Of a stretch of 64,000 bases of DNA, positions 47,089-56,251 are shown one piece after another. A program made the translations under genes and the position numbers. Location of the stretch: assembly GCF_014191375.1 (NCBI RefSeq), contig NZ_JACHWN010000001.1, positions 372,001 through 436,000 of the forward strand. Reading direction: 5' to 3'. This DNA comes from Mesorhizobium sp. RMAD-H1 (GTDB lineage: Bacteria > Pseudomonadota > Alphaproteobacteria > Rhizobiales > Rhizobiaceae). Within the stretch, counting starts at the first letter, position 1; each line of letters starts with the position of its first letter. The notes under the pieces were generated by a model. That model was given only the letters and a program-made list of their open reading frames with translations, was not told the DNA's origin and did no database searches.

Positions 47089-48687
47089 ATGACCGATATA
47101 ACGATCACGCGCCGTCACGCGTTGGGCCTCGGGCTCGGCGTTGCGGCCGCATTCTGTCTGCCATGGAACGGTGTTGCCCGGGCCGCTGCCCGCGCCGATG
47201 CGCCCGCGCTTCCCGTTCCGCCGCTCATCGAGCCCGATGGGAACGGCGTCGTCAAACTGCGCCTTGGCAAGGGAAGGCATGCGTTCCGCGCCGGGAGCGA
47301 GGCCGCCTCGGCCGGCGTGAACGGCAGCTATCTCGGCCCGCTGCTGCGGCTCGAGAACGGCGCGCGCGTCACCCTTGCGGTTGAAAACGCTCTGGGCGAG
47401 GAGACGACCATGCACTGGCACGGCCTTTTCGTGCCCTCGCGGCTGGATGGCGGACCGCACAATATCATCAAGCCGGGCGAAACCTGGTCGCCCGAGGTGA
47501 CGATCGATCAGCCGCCATCCTTCAACTGGTTCCACCCGCACATGCATGGCGATACCGCCCGGCAGGCGCATATGGGGCTCGCCGGCCTCATCGTCGTCAC
47601 CGATGGCAAGGATCGCGAACGCGGCCTGCCGCAGAGCTACGGGATAGACGACCTGCCGCTCGTGCTGCAGGATCGCCGCGTCGTCGAGGGTGAGGATGTC
47701 TATGCGCCCGATCTCATGGACCTGATCCATGGCTTCCGCGGCGATATCCTGATCGTCAACGGCGTGGAAGGGCCCGTGGCTGCCGTTCCGAAAGGCATTG
47801 TCCGGCTGCGGCTTCTCAACGGGGCGAACGCCAGGAACTTTCACCTTCGCCTGAGCGACGGCCGGCCGCTCCACGTCTTCGCCTCCGATGGCGGTTTCGT
47901 TGCGGCGCCGGGCCCGGTCGACCGGTTGACGGTCGCGCCGGGCGAGCGCTATGAGTGCCTTGTTGATTTCAGTGATGGCAGCGCGGTCGATCTTCTGACC
48001 CTGGCCGATGATGAGGACACCGGCGAGGAGCTGCATGTCATGCGCTTCGTGCCGGATGCCGGCCTGCCTGTCGCGGTGACGGCCATACCCGCCAGGCTGG
48101 AGGATCCCGGCATGCCCGATCCCTCCCTCTCGATCCGCCGGCGCTCGTTCGTCTTCGATGAGCGGCTCGCGGCCAACATGGCTTTGATGACGGCGCCCTC
48201 CGGCCAGATGGAATCCGGCCACGACATGGCCGGCATGCATTCCGGCCACGACATGGGCTCGACGGAGATGGAGGGCATGCACGACATGGATCACTCCGTG
48301 CATCAGGGCCGCTCTGCCGGCGATGCCGGCGCGCCCGTCGCCGCGCTCGCCTCGGGCGTGAGAATGGCCATGGCCGGCGAGCCATTCGACATGAACCGTA
48401 TCGATGTCGAGGCAAAGCTCGGCTCGTTCGAAATATGGGAACTCCAGACCCAGGAAATGGCTCATCCCTTCCACATCCACGGGGCGTCGTTCCGCATTCT
48501 GACGAAGAACGGCGAGCCGCCTTTGCCGCACGAGGCGGGATGGAAGGATGTGGCGCTGATCGACGGCAGGGCCGAACTGCTCATCCGCTTCGACCGCGAG
48601 GCCGATCGCGACCATCCCTTCATGTTCCACTGCCATATCCTGGAACATGAGGATGTGGGCATGATGGCGCAGTTCGTCACGGTATAA
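47089..48687 (+). CDS. Multicopper oxidase with Tat signal (CueO-like)
   Basis: 532 residues, started at MTDITITRRHALG, for which GGAGA is well placed (the ATG at 47083 is too close). The leader has a twin arginine and hydrophobic core. Copper ligands appear in HWHGLF, HPHMHGD, HPFHIHG and HCHILEHEDVGMM. A Met/His-rich insertion (MESGHDMAGMHSGHDM and beyond, near residues 370-400) resembles the CueO methionine-rich cuprous-oxidase lid. It likely oxidises Cu(I) in the periplasm using oxygen. A stem-loop follows. Confidence 0.92.
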   Translation: MTDITITRRHALGLGLGVAAAFCLPWNGVARAAARADAPALPVPPLIEPDGNGVVKLRLGKGRHAFRAGSEAASAGVNGSYLGPLLRLENGARVTLAVENALGEETTMHWHGLFVPSRLDGGPHNIIKPGETWSPEVTIDQPPSFNWFHPHMHGDTARQAHMGLAGLIVVTDGKDRERGLPQSYGIDDLPLVLQDRRVVEGEDVYAPDLMDLIHGFRGDILIVNGVEGPVAAVPKGIVRLRLLNGANARNFHLRLSDGRPLHVFASDGGFVAAPGPVDRLTVAPGERYECLVDFSDGSAVDLLTLADDEDTGEELHVMRFVPDAGLPVAVTAIPARLEDPGMPDPSLSIRRRSFVFDERLAANMALMTAPSGQMESGHDMAGMHSGHDMGSTEMEGMHDMDHSVHQGRSAGDAGAPVAALASGVRMAMAGEPFDMNRIDVEAKLGSFEIWELQTQEMAHPFHIHGASFRILTKNGEPPLPHEAGWKDVALIDGRAELLIRFDREADRDHPFMFHCHILEHEDVGMMAQFVTV

Positions 48688-48695
48688 GAGAAAAG

Positions 48696-48734
48696 GGCGG
48701 CATCGGGCCTGGGCGAAGCGCGCCCGGTGCCGCC
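48696..48734 (+). terminator. Candidate terminator stem-loop after the multicopper oxidase
   Basis: GGCGGCATCGGGC pairs with GCCCGGTGCCGCC over 13 positions (one G-T) around a 13-nt loop, 8 nt after the stop. No strong T-run follows, so termination efficiency is uncertain. Confidence 0.5.
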
Positions 48735-49011
48735 TGTTCCCACCGTGATTGCCGTAAGCCGAAGGCGCCCAAATAACCCCTTGAAAGTTTTTGCTATATA
48801 TCGCCGCAGGCGGCCATAATGTTGGCAAAGAGTGACGATGTTGGTTATTCCTAGAACGAATCAAGATTAGACTGATTTCTGCTGCTGCAGGTTTGGCAAG
48901 ATCAAAGAGGCCGACGTGGGCTGTCCCGGCGGCTCTGAACGGAATCGGCCGTTTTGATCAAGATTCGCGTCGGGTTGGTTGAGGTCGCATCGAAGAGGAG
49001 TATAACGGCGG
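48735..49011. other. Intergenic region upstream of the Mrp operon
   Basis: About 280 bp without a gene. It must hold the Mrp operon promoter. AT-rich tracts around 48780-48800 and 48850 are suggestive, but I could not place -35/-10 elements with confidence. Confidence 0.4.
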
Positions 49012-51933
49012 ATGGAGATGGACGGCAGGTTGTTGATCTTGCTGATGCTTCTTCCCTTTGCTGGCAGCGCCCTCGTTGCTCTTTTCCGATCAAACGCCCA
49101 CAACGTCGAGGCCCTGTTCGCCGGTGCGGTCGCTATCGCGGGGCTGGCGCTCACCATCTCGCTTTATCCTTCCGTCGTGGACGGCGGCGTGTTGCGCAGC
49201 CGGATCGAGTGGCTGCCGGAGTACGGCCTCAATTTCGATCTGCGGATGGATGGCTTCGCATGGATGTTCGCCATGCTGGTGACGGGCATCGGCCTGCTCG
49301 TCGTCGTCTATGCGCGCTATTACATGTCGCCGGAAGATCCGGTGCCGCGGTTCTTCTCCTTCTTCCTGGCCTTCATGGGCGCCATGCTCGGCGTGGTGAT
49401 GGCAGGCAATCTGATCCTGCTCGTCGTCTTCTGGGAGCTGACGAGTATCTTCTCCTTTCTGCTCATCGGCTACTGGTATCAGAACGCCAGCGCGCGCGAC
49501 GGCGCGCGCATGGCGCTGACCGTCACCGGCGTCGGCGGCCTCGGGCTTCTCGTCGGCGTGCTTCTCCTCGGCCATATCGTCGGCAGCTATGATCTGGATA
49601 CGGTGCTGGCCTCCGGCAACATCGTCCGCCAGCATCCGCTCTTTCTCCCCACGATGCTGTTGATCCTGCTCGGCGCGCTCACCAAAAGCGCGCAGTTCCC
49701 GTTTCATTTCTGGCTTCCCAATGCGATGGCTGCGCCGACGCCTGTCTCGGCCTACCTGCATTCGGCGACCATGGTGAAAGCAGGCGTCTTCCTCATGGCG
49801 CGGCTCTGGCCGGTTTTTGCCGGCACGCAGGAATGGTTCTGGATCGTCGGCGTCGCAGGCCTCGCCACGCTTGTCCTCGGCGCCTATTTCGCCCTGTTCC
49901 AGCAGGATCTCAAGGGCCTGCTCGCCTATTCCACGATCAGCCATCTCGGCCTCATCACCGTGCTCTTGAGCCTGGGCAGTCCGCTCGCCGCCGTCGCGGC
50001 GATCTTCCATATGATGAACCACGCCACCTTCAAGGCATCGCTGTTCATGGCGGCGGGCATCATCGATCACGAGACAGGCACGCGTGACATGCGCCGCCTG
50101 AGCGGGCTCTTTCGCTATATGCCCTATACGGCGACGCTCGCCATGGTGGCGAGCGCGGCGATGGCCGGCGTGCCGCTGCTCAACGGCTTCATTTCCAAGG
50201 AGATGTTCTTCGCCGAGGCAGTCGAAACCCATCGCTACAACATCCTTGACACGGTCACCCCCTATCTGGCGGTCGTCGCCGGCCTTTTGAGCGTCGCCTA
50301 TTCGCTGCGCTTCATCCATGCCGTCTTCTTCGGGCCGCCGCCGAGCGACCTCCCGCGCGAGCCGCACGAGCCGCCGCACTGGATGCGCTTTCCCATTGAG
50401 TTCCTGGTGCTTGCCTGCCTTGTCATCGGCATCGTGCCGGGCCTGACCGTCGGCCCTTATCTGCATGCGGCCGTCGTCGGCGTTCTCGGCCGCGAGACGC
50501 CGGCCTATAGCCTTTCCGTCTGGCATGGCTTCAACCTGCCACTGCTCATGAGCGCCATCGCGCTCACCGGCGGCGTGGCGCTTTATTTCATGCTCAAGAA
50601 CTATCTCGCGGTGAGCGAGGAGGGGCCTCCCTATATCAGGCATATCGGTGGTCAGCGCATCTTCGAGCGCATTCTCGTCACATTGTCCTGGCGCTGGGCG
50701 CGCCTTGCCGAGAGCTATCTCGGAACCCGCCGCCTGCAGCCGCAACTTCGCCTCCTGGTACTGGCTGCGCTCCTCGCCGGAAGCCTGCCTTTCTACGAGG
50801 CGGGGGCGGCTGCCGGAATCCTGCCGGTGATCCCGGCCGATCCGGCCTTCGCGCTCCTTTGGGCCGTCGGCGCCATCTGTGCGGTGGGGGCGGCGGTCCG
50901 TGCCAAGTTCCACCGGCTCTCGGCGTTGATTCTGCTCGGTGGCGCCGGCCTCGTCACCTGCATCACCTTCGCCTGGCTCTCCGCGCCCGATCTCGCCGTC
51001 ACCCAGCTTCTGGTCGAGATCGTGACCACGGTGCTCCTGCTGCTCGGGCTGCGCTGGCTGCCCAAGCGCTGGGAGGACCCGGACCCGATGCCGGTGAAGA
51101 TCAGCGCCCGCATCCGGCGCTACCGCGATTTCCTGATCGCCGTTGCCGGCGGCACGGGCATGGCGTTCCTTGCCTATGTGATCATGACGCGCCCGGCGTC
51201 GAGCCGGCTCGGCGATTATTTCGTCAGATACGCCTATACCGAGGGCGGCGGCAGGAATGCCGTCAACGTCATCCTGGTCGATTTCCGCGGTTTTGATACG
51301 TTCGGCGAGATCGCCGTGCTAGGTGTCGTGGGCTTAAGCGTCTTCGCGCTCCTGCGCCGGTTCCGCCCGGCGGCCGACAATGTGGATTCGCCCGACCAGC
51401 AGAAGATCCAGAACGCCTATGACGAGGCCCGGCCAGACCGCAAGACGGGCGATACGCTGAGCGATTATCTCACGGTGCCTGCCGTCGTCATGCAATGGCT
51501 GTTCCCCGTGATCATCGTGCTCGCCATCCATCTGTTCCTGCGCGGGCATGATTTGCCGGGCGGCGGCTTTGCGGCGGGCGTGGCGCTGGCGATCGCCTTC
51601 ATCCTGCAATATCTGGCCGCGGGCACGCGCTGGGTGGAGGACCATCTGCGCATCCTGCCGGTGCGCTGGATCGCGTTCGGCCTTCTGAGTGCCGCGTTGA
51701 CAGGCATGGGATCGTGGTTTTTCGGCTATCCCTTCCTCACCTCGCATTTCCAGTATGCCGAGCTGCCGTGGATCGGCAAGATGCCGCTGGCGAGCGCGCT
51801 CCTGTTTGATCTCGGCGTCTTCCTGCTCGTCGTCGGCGCTACGGTGCTGGTGCTGATCGCGCTCGCCCACCAGTCGATCCGCAGCCACCGGACCGACCGT
51901 TTCGTGGCCACATTGCCCAAGGAGGATGCCTGA
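49012..51933 (+). CDS. mrpA: Mrp Na+/H+ antiporter subunit A, fused to subunit B (PhaAB type)
   Basis: 973 residues. The first 750 are the NuoL-like MrpA with the conserved helices (FHFWLPNAMAAPTPVSAYLHSATMVKAG; SLFMAAGIIDHETGTRD) plus the MrpA C-terminal extension. Residues from about 830 to 960 form an MrpB domain (FPVIIVLAIHLFLRGHDLPGGGFAAG). The fused AB layout is the rhizobial Pha system. The complex exchanges Na+ or K+ for protons and supports pH and salt tolerance. GAGGAG precedes the ATG; one base overlaps mrpC. Confidence 0.96.
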   Translation: MEMDGRLLILLMLLPFAGSALVALFRSNAHNVEALFAGAVAIAGLALTISLYPSVVDGGVLRSRIEWLPEYGLNFDLRMDGFAWMFAMLVTGIGLLVVVYARYYMSPEDPVPRFFSFFLAFMGAMLGVVMAGNLILLVVFWELTSIFSFLLIGYWYQNASARDGARMALTVTGVGGLGLLVGVLLLGHIVGSYDLDTVLASGNIVRQHPLFLPTMLLILLGALTKSAQFPFHFWLPNAMAAPTPVSAYLHSATMVKAGVFLMARLWPVFAGTQEWFWIVGVAGLATLVLGAYFALFQQDLKGLLAYSTISHLGLITVLLSLGSPLAAVAAIFHMMNHATFKASLFMAAGIIDHETGTRDMRRLSGLFRYMPYTATLAMVASAAMAGVPLLNGFISKEMFFAEAVETHRYNILDTVTPYLAVVAGLLSVAYSLRFIHAVFFGPPPSDLPREPHEPPHWMRFPIEFLVLACLVIGIVPGLTVGPYLHAAVVGVLGRETPAYSLSVWHGFNLPLLMSAIALTGGVALYFMLKNYLAVSEEGPPYIRHIGGQRIFERILVTLSWRWARLAESYLGTRRLQPQLRLLVLAALLAGSLPFYEAGAAAGILPVIPADPAFALLWAVGAICAVGAAVRAKFHRLSALILLGGAGLVTCITFAWLSAPDLAVTQLLVEIVTTVLLLLGLRWLPKRWEDPDPMPVKISARIRRYRDFLIAVAGGTGMAFLAYVIMTRPASSRLGDYFVRYAYTEGGGRNAVNVILVDFRGFDTFGEIAVLGVVGLSVFALLRRFRPAADNVDSPDQQKIQNAYDEARPDRKTGDTLSDYLTVPAVVMQWLFPVIIVLAIHLFLRGHDLPGGGFAAGVALAIAFILQYLAAGTRWVEDHLRILPVRWIAFGLLSAALTGMGSWFFGYPFLTSHFQYAELPWIGKMPLASALLFDLGVFLLVVGATVLVLIALAHQSIRSHRTDRFVATLPKEDA

Positions 51934-52274
51934 TGGAACTGATCGTTGCGCTCGCCATCGGCATATTGACCGCCTCGGGCATCTGGCTCCTGCTGCGGCC
52001 CCGCACCTTTCAGGTCATCATCGGCCTGTCGCTCATCTCCTATGCCGTCAACCTTTTCATCTTCGCCATGGGACGGCTGAGGCTGGGCGCGCCGCCGGTG
52101 CTGGTCAGTCCCGGCGTGGGGGATCCCGGCCTTTACGATGATCCGCTGCCGCAGGCCCTCGTGCTGACGGCGATCGTCATCAGCTTCGCCATGACGGCGC
52201 TCTTCCTCGTGGTGCTGCTCGCCTCGCGCGGGCTGACCGGAACCGATCACGTCGACGGCAGGGAGAGGCAATGA
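51933..52274 (+). CDS. mrpC: Mrp antiporter subunit C
   Basis: 113 residues, NuoK-like, three membrane helices with the family sequence PRTFQVIIGLSLISYAVNLFIFAMG. Starts on the last base of the mrpA stop (TGATG) and overlaps mrpD by 4 nt. Part of the membrane antiporter complex. Confidence 0.95.
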   Translation: MELIVALAIGILTASGIWLLLRPRTFQVIIGLSLISYAVNLFIFAMGRLRLGAPPVLVSPGVGDPGLYDDPLPQALVLTAIVISFAMTALFLVVLLASRGLTGTDHVDGRERQ

Positions 52275-53902
52275 CGGCAGGCTGGCTCCACCATCTCATC
52301 ATCGCGCCCGTCCTGCTGCCGCTGGTCGCCGGCGCCTCCTTGCTGCTTTTTGACGAGCGCCGCCGCGCGCTCAAGGCGACGATCAGCCTCGTCTCCGCCA
52401 TCCTTCTTCTGGGCATTGCGGTCACCCTCATGGGCATGGCCGATGCGGCCGCTCCGGCGGCGAGCGTCTATCTCCTGGGCAACTGGCCGGCCCCCTTCGG
52501 CATCGTCCTGGTGCTCGACCGCCTTTCGGCCCTGATGCTGGTCCTGACCAGCGTTCTCGCCATCGCCTCGCTGGTCTTCGCCCTGGCGCGCTGGCAGCGC
52601 ATGGGGCCCCATTTCCATACCATCTTCCAGCTTCTGCTGATGGGGCTCAACGGCGCCTTCCTGACGGGCGACCTCTTCAACCTGTTCGTCTTCTTCGAGG
52701 TGCTGCTCGCCTCGTCCTATGGTCTCGTCCTGCACGGCTCGGGGCCGACGCGCGTCAAGGCCGGGCTGCACTATATCGCGTTCAATCTGGCGGCTTCGGC
52801 CCTGTTCCTCATCGGTGTGAGCCTGCTCTACGGCGTCACCGGCACGCTCAATATGGCCGATCTGGCGCAGCGCATTCCCCTTGTCGCACCGGAGGACAGG
52901 ATGCTGCTCGAGGCCGGCGCCGCCATTCTGGGCATTGCCTTCCTCGTCAAGGCAGGCGTGTGGCCGCTGAGCTTCTGGCTGCCGCCGGCCTATGCGGCAG
53001 CCGCCGCGCCTGTGGCGGCCATCTTCGCCATTCTGAGCAAGGTCGGCATCTATATTCTCCTGCGCCTGTCGCTGCTGTTCTTCGGCGAGGGGGGCGGCGC
53101 CTCGGCAGGATTCGGCAGCCAATGGCTGCTCTTCGGCGGCATGGCGACCATCGCCTTCGGCCTCATCGGCGTGCTGGCGTCGCAGGCTATGGGCCGGCTC
53201 GCCGGCTATAGCGTGCTCGTGTCCTCCGGCACGCTGCTTGCCGCCATCGGCCTGGACAATGCGGCGATCACCGGCGGGGCGCTCTTCTACATGGTCTCCT
53301 CAACGCTGGCGATCGCGGCCTTCTTCCTGCTGATCGAATTGGTGGAGCGTGGTCAGGACACCGCGGCCAACGTTCTCGCCGTGACGATGGAAGCCTATGG
53401 CGACGAATATGAGGATGCCGTCGATGAGGAGGTCGGCCTCGCCATTCCGGCCACGCTCGCCATCCTAGGGGCCTGTTTCGCCGTTTGCGGCATCCTGCTC
53501 ATCGGCCTGCCGCCCTTTTCCGGCTTTATCGCCAAGTTCCTGCTGATCGCCTCGATCTTCAATCCTGCAGGTCTTGGCAAACCCGCCGACATATCCCTCA
53601 GCGACTGGACCCTGGTGACTCTGATCATCCTCTCCGGCCTTTCGGCGATGATCGCCATGACGCGCACGGGCATCCGCACCTTCTGGGCCTCGCTCGAGGG
53701 CAAGGTGCCGCGCGTGCTCGTCATCGAGGTCGCACCGGTCGCCGGCCTCCTCTTCCTCTGCTTGCTGCTCACGATCCAGGCAGGGCCGGCGATGCGTTAC
53801 ATGGAGGCGGTGTCCCAGTCCCTGTACGCCCCGCAGGGTTATATCGACAGTGTCCTGGGGGCACCGCGGGTGGGCGGCGGAGAAGGGGAGGGCGGCCGAT
53901 GA
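52271..53902 (+). CDS. mrpD: Mrp antiporter subunit D
   Basis: 543 residues, NuoM/N-like, with about 14 membrane segments. The conserved proton-path region WPLSFWLPPAYAAAAAPVAAIFAILSKVG is present with its Lys, and the C-terminus ends in a short Gly-rich cytoplasmic tail. Overlaps its neighbours by 4 nt each. Confidence 0.95.
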   Translation: MTAGWLHHLIIAPVLLPLVAGASLLLFDERRRALKATISLVSAILLLGIAVTLMGMADAAAPAASVYLLGNWPAPFGIVLVLDRLSALMLVLTSVLAIASLVFALARWQRMGPHFHTIFQLLLMGLNGAFLTGDLFNLFVFFEVLLASSYGLVLHGSGPTRVKAGLHYIAFNLAASALFLIGVSLLYGVTGTLNMADLAQRIPLVAPEDRMLLEAGAAILGIAFLVKAGVWPLSFWLPPAYAAAAAPVAAIFAILSKVGIYILLRLSLLFFGEGGGASAGFGSQWLLFGGMATIAFGLIGVLASQAMGRLAGYSVLVSSGTLLAAIGLDNAAITGGALFYMVSSTLAIAAFFLLIELVERGQDTAANVLAVTMEAYGDEYEDAVDEEVGLAIPATLAILGACFAVCGILLIGLPPFSGFIAKFLLIASIFNPAGLGKPADISLSDWTLVTLIILSGLSAMIAMTRTGIRTFWASLEGKVPRVLVIEVAPVAGLLFLCLLLTIQAGPAMRYMEAVSQSLYAPQGYIDSVLGAPRVGGGEGEGGR

Positions 53903-54381
53903 CGCGCCTTCTGCCCTATCCGCTTCTTGCGCTTTCGCTGCTCCTCATGTGGCTTCTGCTCAACGGCTTTTCCGCGGGGCAATTGCTGCTCGGCGCCGCC
54001 ATCGCGGTTCTCGCCACATGGGCCATGCGAGCGCTCGATCCGTCGAAGCCGCGCATAAGGCGCTGGGACGTCGTCGCAATGCTTTTTGGGCGTGTCTTCA
54101 TTGACGTCATCAAATCCAATTTCGATGCCGCGCGCATCATTCTCTTCAGGGGCGCGCGGGCGCGCCCCGGCCTCGTGCAGGTTCCGCTCGCCTTGCGTGA
54201 CCCGACAGGGCGCGCGCTGCTCGCCTGCATCGTCACCTGCATGCCGGGAACGGCATGGATCGAATATAACGCCACGAATGGCGAACTGCTCATGCATGTG
54301 CTCGATCTGGATGCGGAGGAGCATTGGCGCGATCTCGTCAAGGAGCGCTATGAACGACCTATCAGGGAGATATTCGAATGA
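53899..54381 (+). CDS. mrpE: Mrp antiporter subunit E
   Basis: 160 residues, started at the ATG overlapping the mrpD stop. Two N-terminal helices and a soluble domain with the family motif ACIVTCMPGTAWIEYN. Needed for complex function in characterised Mrp systems. Confidence 0.94.
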   Translation: MTRLLPYPLLALSLLLMWLLLNGFSAGQLLLGAAIAVLATWAMRALDPSKPRIRRWDVVAMLFGRVFIDVIKSNFDAARIILFRGARARPGLVQVPLALRDPTGRALLACIVTCMPGTAWIEYNATNGELLMHVLDLDAEEHWRDLVKERYERPIREIFE

Positions 54382-54659
54382 GCGCGGTCATTCTTTTCTG
54401 GTCGGTCCTGGTTGCCCAGCTCCTGCTCGCCCTGGCGATGGCGCTTGCGCTTTTCCGGCTGGTCCGCGGCCCCCGCGCGCAGGACCGCATCCTCGCCATC
54501 GACACGATCTATGTAAATGCCATGCTGCTGCTCGTTACGCTCGGCATCCGGACGGGCAGCATGCTCTATTTCGAGGCCGCGCTCGTCATCGGCCTTCTCG
54601 GCTTCGTCGCCACCCTGGCGCTCGCCAAATTCCTCATGCGCGGGGAGGTGGTCGAATGA
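54378..54659 (+). CDS. mrpF: Mrp antiporter subunit F
   Basis: 93 residues, three helices, with the MrpF signature RLVRGPRAQDRILAIDTIYVNAM. Overlaps both neighbours by 4 nt. Confidence 0.94.
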   Translation: MSAVILFWSVLVAQLLLALAMALALFRLVRGPRAQDRILAIDTIYVNAMLLLVTLGIRTGSMLYFEAALVIGLLGFVATLALAKFLMRGEVVE

Positions 54660-55009
54660 TGAATGCTGCCGAACTGCCCCTCTGGGCCGCGCTCCTGACC
54701 AGCTTTTTCCTGCTGCTCGGCGCGACGGTCACCCTCATCGGCTGCATCGGCCTTGTCCGGTTCAAGACCTTCTATGAGCGCATTCACGCCCCGACCATGG
54801 GCACGAGCTGGGGGATGGGTGGCATCGTGCTCGCCTCGATCATCTTCTTCACCGTCACGGAGACGCGGCCGATCCTGCATGAAGTGCTGATCGCCGTCTT
54901 CGTCACCGTGACGACACCGGTCACGCTGATGCTTCTCTCGCGGGCCGCCCTCTATCGCGACCGCACCGACGACAGCCGCAAGCTCCCGCCTTCCGGCGAT
55001 GAGGCCTGA
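54656..55009 (+). CDS. mrpG: Mrp antiporter subunit G
   Basis: 117 residues (116 from the second ATG), three helices, with the signature GLVRFKTFYERIHAPTMGTSWG. Last gene of the operon; the next gene converges on it. Confidence 0.95.
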   Translation: MMNAAELPLWAALLTSFFLLLGATVTLIGCIGLVRFKTFYERIHAPTMGTSWGMGGIVLASIIFFTVTETRPILHEVLIAVFVTVTTPVTLMLLSRAALYRDRTDDSRKLPPSGDEA

Positions 55010-55045
55010 TCGGCTTCGCCGGGGATTTACCTCTCGCGGACGATC

Positions 55046-55429
55046 TCAGTCTCGCCTCGTAAGGAGATTTGCATCCCGGGCGAGCCGCCATCGGCCGTCG
55101 GCTTCCTTGCGCAGCAGCGTCAGCGTATATCCGGACCGGCGGATGCTTTCGCCATTTGGGGATGTGGCGGTCATATCGATGCGGTTGCGGATGAATGCCC
55201 ATTCGCCAAGCACCTGCAACTCCACGATCTCGCACGTACCCTCCATTTGCACGCCGATCATGCCTTTCGATGCCTCGGCGAACACCTGCTTGCCGAACGG
55301 TTCCTGGCCGGGAACCATGAAAATGGCGTCCTTCGTCATCAGGGAAAGAACGGTTTCCAGATCGCCCTCTTTGCTCGCGGCCATCCAGGTATCGACCAGC
55401 TGCCGGATCGCGCGTTCGTCTTCCGTCAT
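55046..55429 (-). CDS. SnoaL-like / DUF4440 protein
   Basis: 127 residues, started at MTEDERAIRQLVDTW because GAGGAG lies 6 nt before it. The cone-shaped NTF2-like fold of the SgcJ/EcaC type is recognisable: TWMAASKEGDLETVLSLMTKDAIFMVPG and a final GRWRLARDANLL. These proteins bind small ligands or act as minor isomerases; the substrate is unknown. It stands alone between two operons. Confidence 0.85.
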   Translation of the reverse strand: MTEDERAIRQLVDTWMAASKEGDLETVLSLMTKDAIFMVPGQEPFGKQVFAEASKGMIGVQMEGTCEIVELQVLGEWAFIRNRIDMTATSPNGESIRRSGYTLTLLRKEADGRWRLARDANLLTRRD

Positions 55430-55594
55430 CAGCATCTCCTCGTTCCGGCCCTGTAGGATTGGCTTGCAAGGTCACCGTCACCTCCATCCTGCCATAGGGC
55501 GCCGCTGAAGCCTATCCGTGGGCTGCCAGGCCAGGCGCTGCAATCGTTCCCATGCGACCGAATGTCCGTTCGGCATTAATCTTTTCGAGATAGC

Positions 55595-55608
55595 TTGATT
55601 TGGATCAA
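55595..55608. promoter_or_regulatory. FNR/FixK box
   Basis: TTGAT-TTGG-ATCAA, an exact match to the FNR/FixK/Anr consensus, 58 nt before the gbsR-like start. It predicts oxygen-dependent activation of the cytochrome bd operon. Confidence 0.7.
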
Positions 55609-55643
55609 TTCCAGAATTATTGAAATTTCAGAAATTACTGAAA
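55609..55643. promoter_or_regulatory. Two tandem palindromes, probable GbsR-type operators
   Basis: TTCCAG-AATTA-TTGAAA (55609-55625) abuts TTTCAG-AAATTA-CTGAAA (55626-55643, perfect). They lie directly after the FNR box and 23 nt before the regulator's start, placed for autorepression. Confidence 0.55.
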
Positions 55644-55666
55644 GTTCGAAAAGGACAGAAGACGTC

Positions 55667-56251
55667 ATGGAACTCCCACCCATCGTTCAGTCCTTCGTGC
55701 TGCATTTCGGTGAAATGGGCAGCCGCTGGGGCATCAACCGCACGGTCGGACAGATTTATGCGCTGCTCTACGTCTCCCCCGAGCCGCTGTGCGCCGATCA
55801 GATCGTGGAGGCGCTGGGCATTTCGCGCTCCAACGTGTCGATGAGCCTGCGCGAATTGCAGGGCTGGAATCTCGTCGTACTGAAACACCTGCCGGATGAC
55901 CGGCGCGATTTCTTCACCACGCCTGACGATATCTGGCAGATCCTGCGCACGCTGGCCGAAGAGCGCAAGAAGCGCGAGATCGACCCGACCATGACGGTGC
56001 TGCGCGAAATCCTGATGCAGAGCCCCTCCGGCGAGGCGGAGCGCTATGCGCAGGGCCGCATGGCGGACATGTACGGCCTCATCGAGCAGCTGACCAACTG
56101 GTACGACGACGTGAAGCAGCTCGACACCGACCGGCTGGCGACCCTGCTTTCCCTCGGCTCCAAGGTTACCCGCTTCCTGGAGGCGAAGGACAGGATCGTC
56201 TCCTTCGGCAGGGGGCGCCAGCCCGGCAAGAAAGATGGTGAAAACGCGTGA
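55667..56251 (+). CDS. GbsR/MarR family transcriptional regulator
   Basis: 194 residues, started at MELPPIVQSF with AAGGA upstream; the longer frame from 55595 would begin in the FNR box. The winged HTH reads YVSPEPLCADQIVEALGISRSNVSMSLRELQGWNLV, typical of the GbsR subgroup. The C-terminal half is helical (TMTVLREILMQSPSGEAERYAQGRM). It overlaps cydD by 4 nt (GTGA), so it belongs to the cyd operon and likely represses it. Its ligand is unknown. Confidence 0.88.
   Translation: MELPPIVQSFVLHFGEMGSRWGINRTVGQIYALLYVSPEPLCADQIVEALGISRSNVSMSLRELQGWNLVVLKHLPDDRRDFFTTPDDIWQILRTLAEERKKREIDPTMTVLREILMQSPSGEAERYAQGRMADMYGLIEQLTNWYDDVKQLDTDRLATLLSLGSKVTRFLEAKDRIVSFGRGRQPGKKDGENA

Noticed and set aside
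48780-48802. TTGAAA ... TATATA as a promoter for the Mrp operon
   Set aside because: The two elements are only 8 nt apart, far too close for sigma70.
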